A stretch of DNA of 61,925 bases, from positions 1-61,925 of the forward strand of contig CAJODM010000009.1 of assembly GCA_905233755.1 (NCBI GenBank), in the 5' to 3' direction. Shown one piece after another: positions 59,474 through 61,925 of this stretch. Positions within the stretch are counted from its first letter, which is position 1, and each line of letters opens with the position of its first letter. The DNA is from an uncultured Ruminococcus sp. (GTDB taxonomy: Bacteria > Bacillota > Clostridia > Oscillospirales > Acutalibacteraceae). The notes under the pieces are model-generated. The model saw nothing but the letters and a program-made list of their open reading frames with translations. It was not told the DNA's origin and did not search any database. The translations under genes were made by a program, and so were the position numbers.

Positions 59474-60406
59474 ATGCGGATGAAAAAGCAGGAGATACTG
59501 TCGGCGGGGCTGTTGCTGCTCGCCGCGATGATATGGGGCGTGGCGTTCGTCGCCCAGGACGCCGCTGCCGGGCTGATCGAGCCGTTCACGCTCAACGCGG
59601 TGCGCTCGTTCATCGCCGCCGCCGCGCTGGTGCCGGTGGCGGGCGTGACGCGCGGGATGCGCGGGCTGCCGCTTTTGGAGCGGGACAACAAGGGGCGACG
59701 GGACCTGATGCTCGCCGGCGGATGCTGCGGCGCGCTGCTCGCCGTTGCCGTGAACTTTCAGCAGTTCGGGATCGCGATGTACCCCGACGGCGCTGCCGCG
59801 GCGGGACGGGCGGGGTTCCTCACTGCGCTGTATATCGTGTTTGTGCCGCTGATCGGGCTGTTCTTCGGCCGAAAGCCGAGTGTATCGGTGTTCGTTGCCG
59901 TTGGGATCGCGACGGTCGGGCTGTACCTGTTATGCCTGTCGGGCGGGATCGGCGCGCTGTATCTCGGCGATGTGGTGGTGCTGTGCTGTGCCGTGGCGTT
60001 CGCGATGCAGATCCTCTGTGTCGATCGGTTCATCGACCGCGTGGACGGGGTCAAGCTGTCGTCGGTGATGTTCCTCGTGTGCGGGACGCTGTCGGCGATC
60101 CTGATGGTGCTGTTCGAGCACCCGTCGCTGTCCGCGCTGATCGCATCATGGCGGCCGATCCTGTACCTGGCGCTCTTGTCGAGCGCGGGCGGCTATACGC
60201 TGCAGATCATCGGGCAGAAGTACGCCCGCTCGCCCGCTGTCGCGTCGATCCTCATGAGCATGGAGAGCGTGTTCGCGGTGCTCGGCGGGGTCGTCCTCGC
60301 TGGAGAGCGGATGCTCCCGCGCGAGGTACTCGGATGCGCGGTGATGCTCGTCGCGATCATCATCGCCCAGCTCCCGAGCAAGCCGCTGCATAGCCACCCG
60401 CAGTAG
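59474..60406 (+). CDS. EamA/DMT-family transporter
   Basis: A 310-residue integral membrane protein with ten hydrophobic spans in two EamA repeats. The first starts LLLLAAMIWGVAFVAQDAA with NAVRSFIAAAALVP; the second has LGDVVVLCCAVAFAMQILCVDRFI and ends ASILMSMESVFAVLGGVVLAGERM, the family's typical Glu-Ser/Pro turn. These transporters move amino acids, nucleotide sugars or other metabolites; the substrate cannot be told. GGTGGAGG precedes the ATG. Confidence 0.9.
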   Translation: MRMKKQEILSAGLLLLAAMIWGVAFVAQDAAAGLIEPFTLNAVRSFIAAAALVPVAGVTRGMRGLPLLERDNKGRRDLMLAGGCCGALLAVAVNFQQFGIAMYPDGAAAAGRAGFLTALYIVFVPLIGLFFGRKPSVSVFVAVGIATVGLYLLCLSGGIGALYLGDVVVLCCAVAFAMQILCVDRFIDRVDGVKLSSVMFLVCGTLSAILMVLFEHPSLSALIASWRPILYLALLSSAGGYTLQIIGQKYARSPAVASILMSMESVFAVLGGVVLAGERMLPREVLGCAVMLVAIIIAQLPSKPLHSHPQ

Positions 60407-60706
60407 GAGCCGGGAAAATTGAAAGTGGAAAGTGGAAAATTGCGGTCACTCGCTGTGCCCGGACATCTATAGGAATCCAAAAATCTTGTAGGGATGATGA
60501 CTCCTCTAGCGAGGACGGCTCACCCTTTTGTCCGCGTTGCGGACATTTCCCCTCACAGGGGAATCTCATCATCCGTATATATATCCAAAAACGCACAGCT
60601 TTTTCAGTGTCGCTTCATGACGGACGGTGTGGTCACCGTCCCTACGGTATTAAGGAAACGCCACAAAGAATCGTAGGGATGATGACCACATCATCCGCAA
60701 CGAAAC
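60407..60706. repeat. Intergenic repeats between the transporter and the IS
   Basis: Contains copy D of the GGTCACTCGC repeat (60412-60483), GTAGGGATGATGA at 60488-60500 and again at 60673-60685, and a GGACGGTG-TGGT-CACCGTCC hairpin (60622-60641). No gene is supported. Confidence 0.55.
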
Positions 60707-60709
60707 TTG

Positions 60710-61528
60710 TCAAGAATTTTGTACAGTTAGAAGAGTGAAAAATTCATTTGGCATGTGATAATTAATTCCCGAATGGAGTCGGTCTGCGTTATAATACATC
60801 TCAATGTATTCTATTATCATTCTCTCAGCTTCTTCAAATCTGAGGAAGCTGAGAGAAGGCAACTCGCATTTAAGAGTTTTCCAAAAGCTCTCTATCGGTT
60901 GATTATCACTGGGTGTACCCGGACGCGACATGCTTTTCCGAAAACCGAGTTTTTCTACAAGCTCCTTTGTCTTTTTTGCTGTGTATTGACATCCTCGGTC
61001 ACTATGGAAGACTGCGTCCTGCGGTCTGTCCGGATTTCGTCCTGCTGCCATTTTGAGTGATTCCTGCACTATTTTCTGTGTTTGGTTTCGACTGATTGAC
61101 CATCCGACTATTCGCCTTGTTGCCACATCTATGATTCCACACACATATAGTTTACTTCGATAGCATTTCAATTCTGATATATCAGAGCACCACAGATAGT
61201 TAGGAATTTCCACTTCGAATTTATCTTGAATCAGATTTTCTTCGATATATTGCTGTTCTGTCGGCTTTTGCCTTTTCTTTTTGCCTGTTCTGCCGCTTTT
61301 AGCTATCAATCCATGTGCCTTTAGAATCCTAGATATCCTATACTCGCTTACATCTATTCCTTCTATCAACAATTCTCTGCGTATTCGTATCCTGCCGTAA
61401 TTCCCTTTGTGTTTTTTAAAACAGTTATTGACAGCTTTTTCTATCTCTTTTTCTTCACTTTCCTGTTGTTTGAATTCATAATAATATTCGCTTCTTGACA
61501 CACCCAGCACTTGGCATACTTTGCTCAC
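60710..61528 (-). CDS. IS3-family transposase OrfB (DDE integrase)
   Basis: A 272-residue catalytic part with an HTH_21-type N-terminus (VNNCFKKHKGNYGRIRIRREL), then the rve integrase core: YLWCSDISELKCY (first Asp), DAVFHSDRGCQYTA (second Asp) and QPIESFWKTLKCELPSL (Glu). In IS3 elements it is made as an OrfAB fusion by a -1 frameshift near the end of orfA; the 32-base gap before this ATG should be read in the orfB frame. The stop codon lies within the terminal inverted repeat. The motifs are intact, so it may be active. Confidence 0.9.
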   Translation of the reverse strand: MSKVCQVLGVSRSEYYYEFKQQESEEKEIEKAVNNCFKKHKGNYGRIRIRRELLIEGIDVSEYRISRILKAHGLIAKSGRTGKKKRQKPTEQQYIEENLIQDKFEVEIPNYLWCSDISELKCYRSKLYVCGIIDVATRRIVGWSISRNQTQKIVQESLKMAAGRNPDRPQDAVFHSDRGCQYTAKKTKELVEKLGFRKSMSRPGTPSDNQPIESFWKTLKCELPSLSFLRFEEAERMIIEYIEMYYNADRLHSGINYHMPNEFFTLLTVQNS

Positions 61529-61560
61529 ATTTTTGCTTTTTAGCTCCTGTTTTGCAAACT

Positions 61561-61854
61561 TTATTCGTCTGCCGGGTGCTTCGCAAAGTATGCCGCTGCT
61601 TTTTTTAGTATTTCATTTTCCATCTTCAAATGTTCGTTTTCTTTTCTGAGTTTCCTCAGCTCTGCATTATCACTTCGCAAGTGTCCTTTGCCTACGAACG
61701 CTTCTTCTCCGTACGTTTCGTACTCATCTATCCAGCGGTACAGCATTACTTTGTTTATTCCAAATTTCTCTGCTACTACCGCCGGCTTTATGTGATCCTT
61801 GATTACAAGCTCACATGCTTTTACTTTGAATTCTTTGCTGAAAGTTCTTTTCAT
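61561..61854 (-). CDS. IS3-family transposase OrfA
   Basis: A 97-residue protein with a helix-turn-helix (KEFKVKACELVIKDHIKPAVVAEKFGINKVMLYRWIDEY; landmarks VAEKFGINKVMLYRW) that binds the IS ends, and a C-terminal leucine zipper (LRKLRKENEHLKMENEILKK). The upstream gap to the IS end is about 60 bases. Confidence 0.9.
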   Translation of the reverse strand: MKRTFSKEFKVKACELVIKDHIKPAVVAEKFGINKVMLYRWIDEYETYGEEAFVGKGHLRSDNAELRKLRKENEHLKMENEILKKAAAYFAKHPADE

Positions 61855-61925
61855 ACTTGCACACCTCTAAGTTCATTATATTATTCACTCTTCGATGTGT
61901 CCAGTTTTACTATACAACTTTCAAC

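Larger units (their letters stand above)
60707..61917 (-). mobile_element. IS3-family insertion sequence
   Basis: About 1.2 kb with orfA and orfB on the minus strand. The ends are imperfect inverted repeats: plus-strand TTGTCAAGAATTTTGTACAG.. at 60707 and, on the other strand from 61917, TTGTATAG..; both run into the shared GAAGAGTGAA block (about 60730 and 61890). I could not identify a clear target duplication because little sequence follows on the right. The element looks intact. Confidence 0.8.

Overview
The window looks like a piece of a GC-rich Clostridia chromosome (Oscillospirales/Ruminococcaceae-like is my best guess). The reasons are Firmicutes-type ribosome-binding sites (AGGAGG), sigma-A promoters with 17-bp spacers, a selenium-dependent-type xanthine dehydrogenase, a BMP-family nucleoside transporter, a dockerin-bearing secreted protein, and a Tn1549-like integrative element. 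The taxonomic call is an inference.

Region 1 (1 to about 14.19 kb) is one end of an integrative conjugative element (ICE), visibly lower in GC than the rest. All its genes are on the minus strand: ParA and ParB, several small proteins, a 317-aa unknown, a 2961-aa ArdC-like/methylase/helicase protein, a DUF3848 protein and a DUF3991/TOPRIM protein cut by the window edge. A tnpV gene is read in a second frame inside the giant gene. The element abuts the 3' end of a tRNA-Pro gene.

Region 2 (14.3 to 37.9 kb) holds a purine scavenging and catabolism set. A minus-strand operon encodes a BMP-type lipoprotein, an ABC ATPase, two permeases and an 8-oxoguanine deaminase. Guanine deaminase is divergent from it. 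Further on, a plus-strand operon encodes a MocA/YgfJ-like accessory nucleotidyltransferase, a three-subunit xanthine-dehydrogenase-type hydroxylase (Mo, 2Fe-2S, FAD) and a fused 854-aa Se-dependent-type xanthine dehydrogenase. The inferred flow is uptake, deamination of guanine and 8-oxoguanine, then hydroxylation of xanthine or related purines. Between these lie an XRE regulator, a two-gene hydrolase operon, a MacB/FtsX-like ABC fusion with five-residue repeats, a membrane-tethered EEP phosphatase/nuclease and a degenerate GHMP-kinase-like protein.

Region 3 (38.1 to 60.4 kb) is mostly housekeeping: metG-tatD; a wall-precursor operon (MIF-like, yjbQ, ddl, murF, xth) divergent from fba; a VTC/DUF4956 pair with a truncated carbohydrate-binding remnant; citrate synthase; tRNA-Thr; an autoregulated-looking XRE repressor; rpsO-pnp with a long leader hairpin; an IdeS-like secreted protease with dockerin; pyruvate kinase; a GH3-like protein lacking its catalytic residues; and an EamA transporter. 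An IS3-family element closes the window (60.7 to 61.9 kb).

The intergenic spaces are rich in dispersed repeats: a conserved 99-bp two-hairpin element in two copies, a GGTCACTCGC-type repeat in four copies, a family of GGGGCTGCC hairpins used as terminators, and fragments of neighbouring tRNA genes (fMet and Thr) duplicated beside the parent gene. The best leads for something new are the overprinted tnpV/helicase pair, the dockerin-tagged IdeS-like protease, the GH3 pseudoenzyme, and the tRNA-fragment and 99-bp repeats. I saw no CRISPR array, prophage or recognisable defence island.
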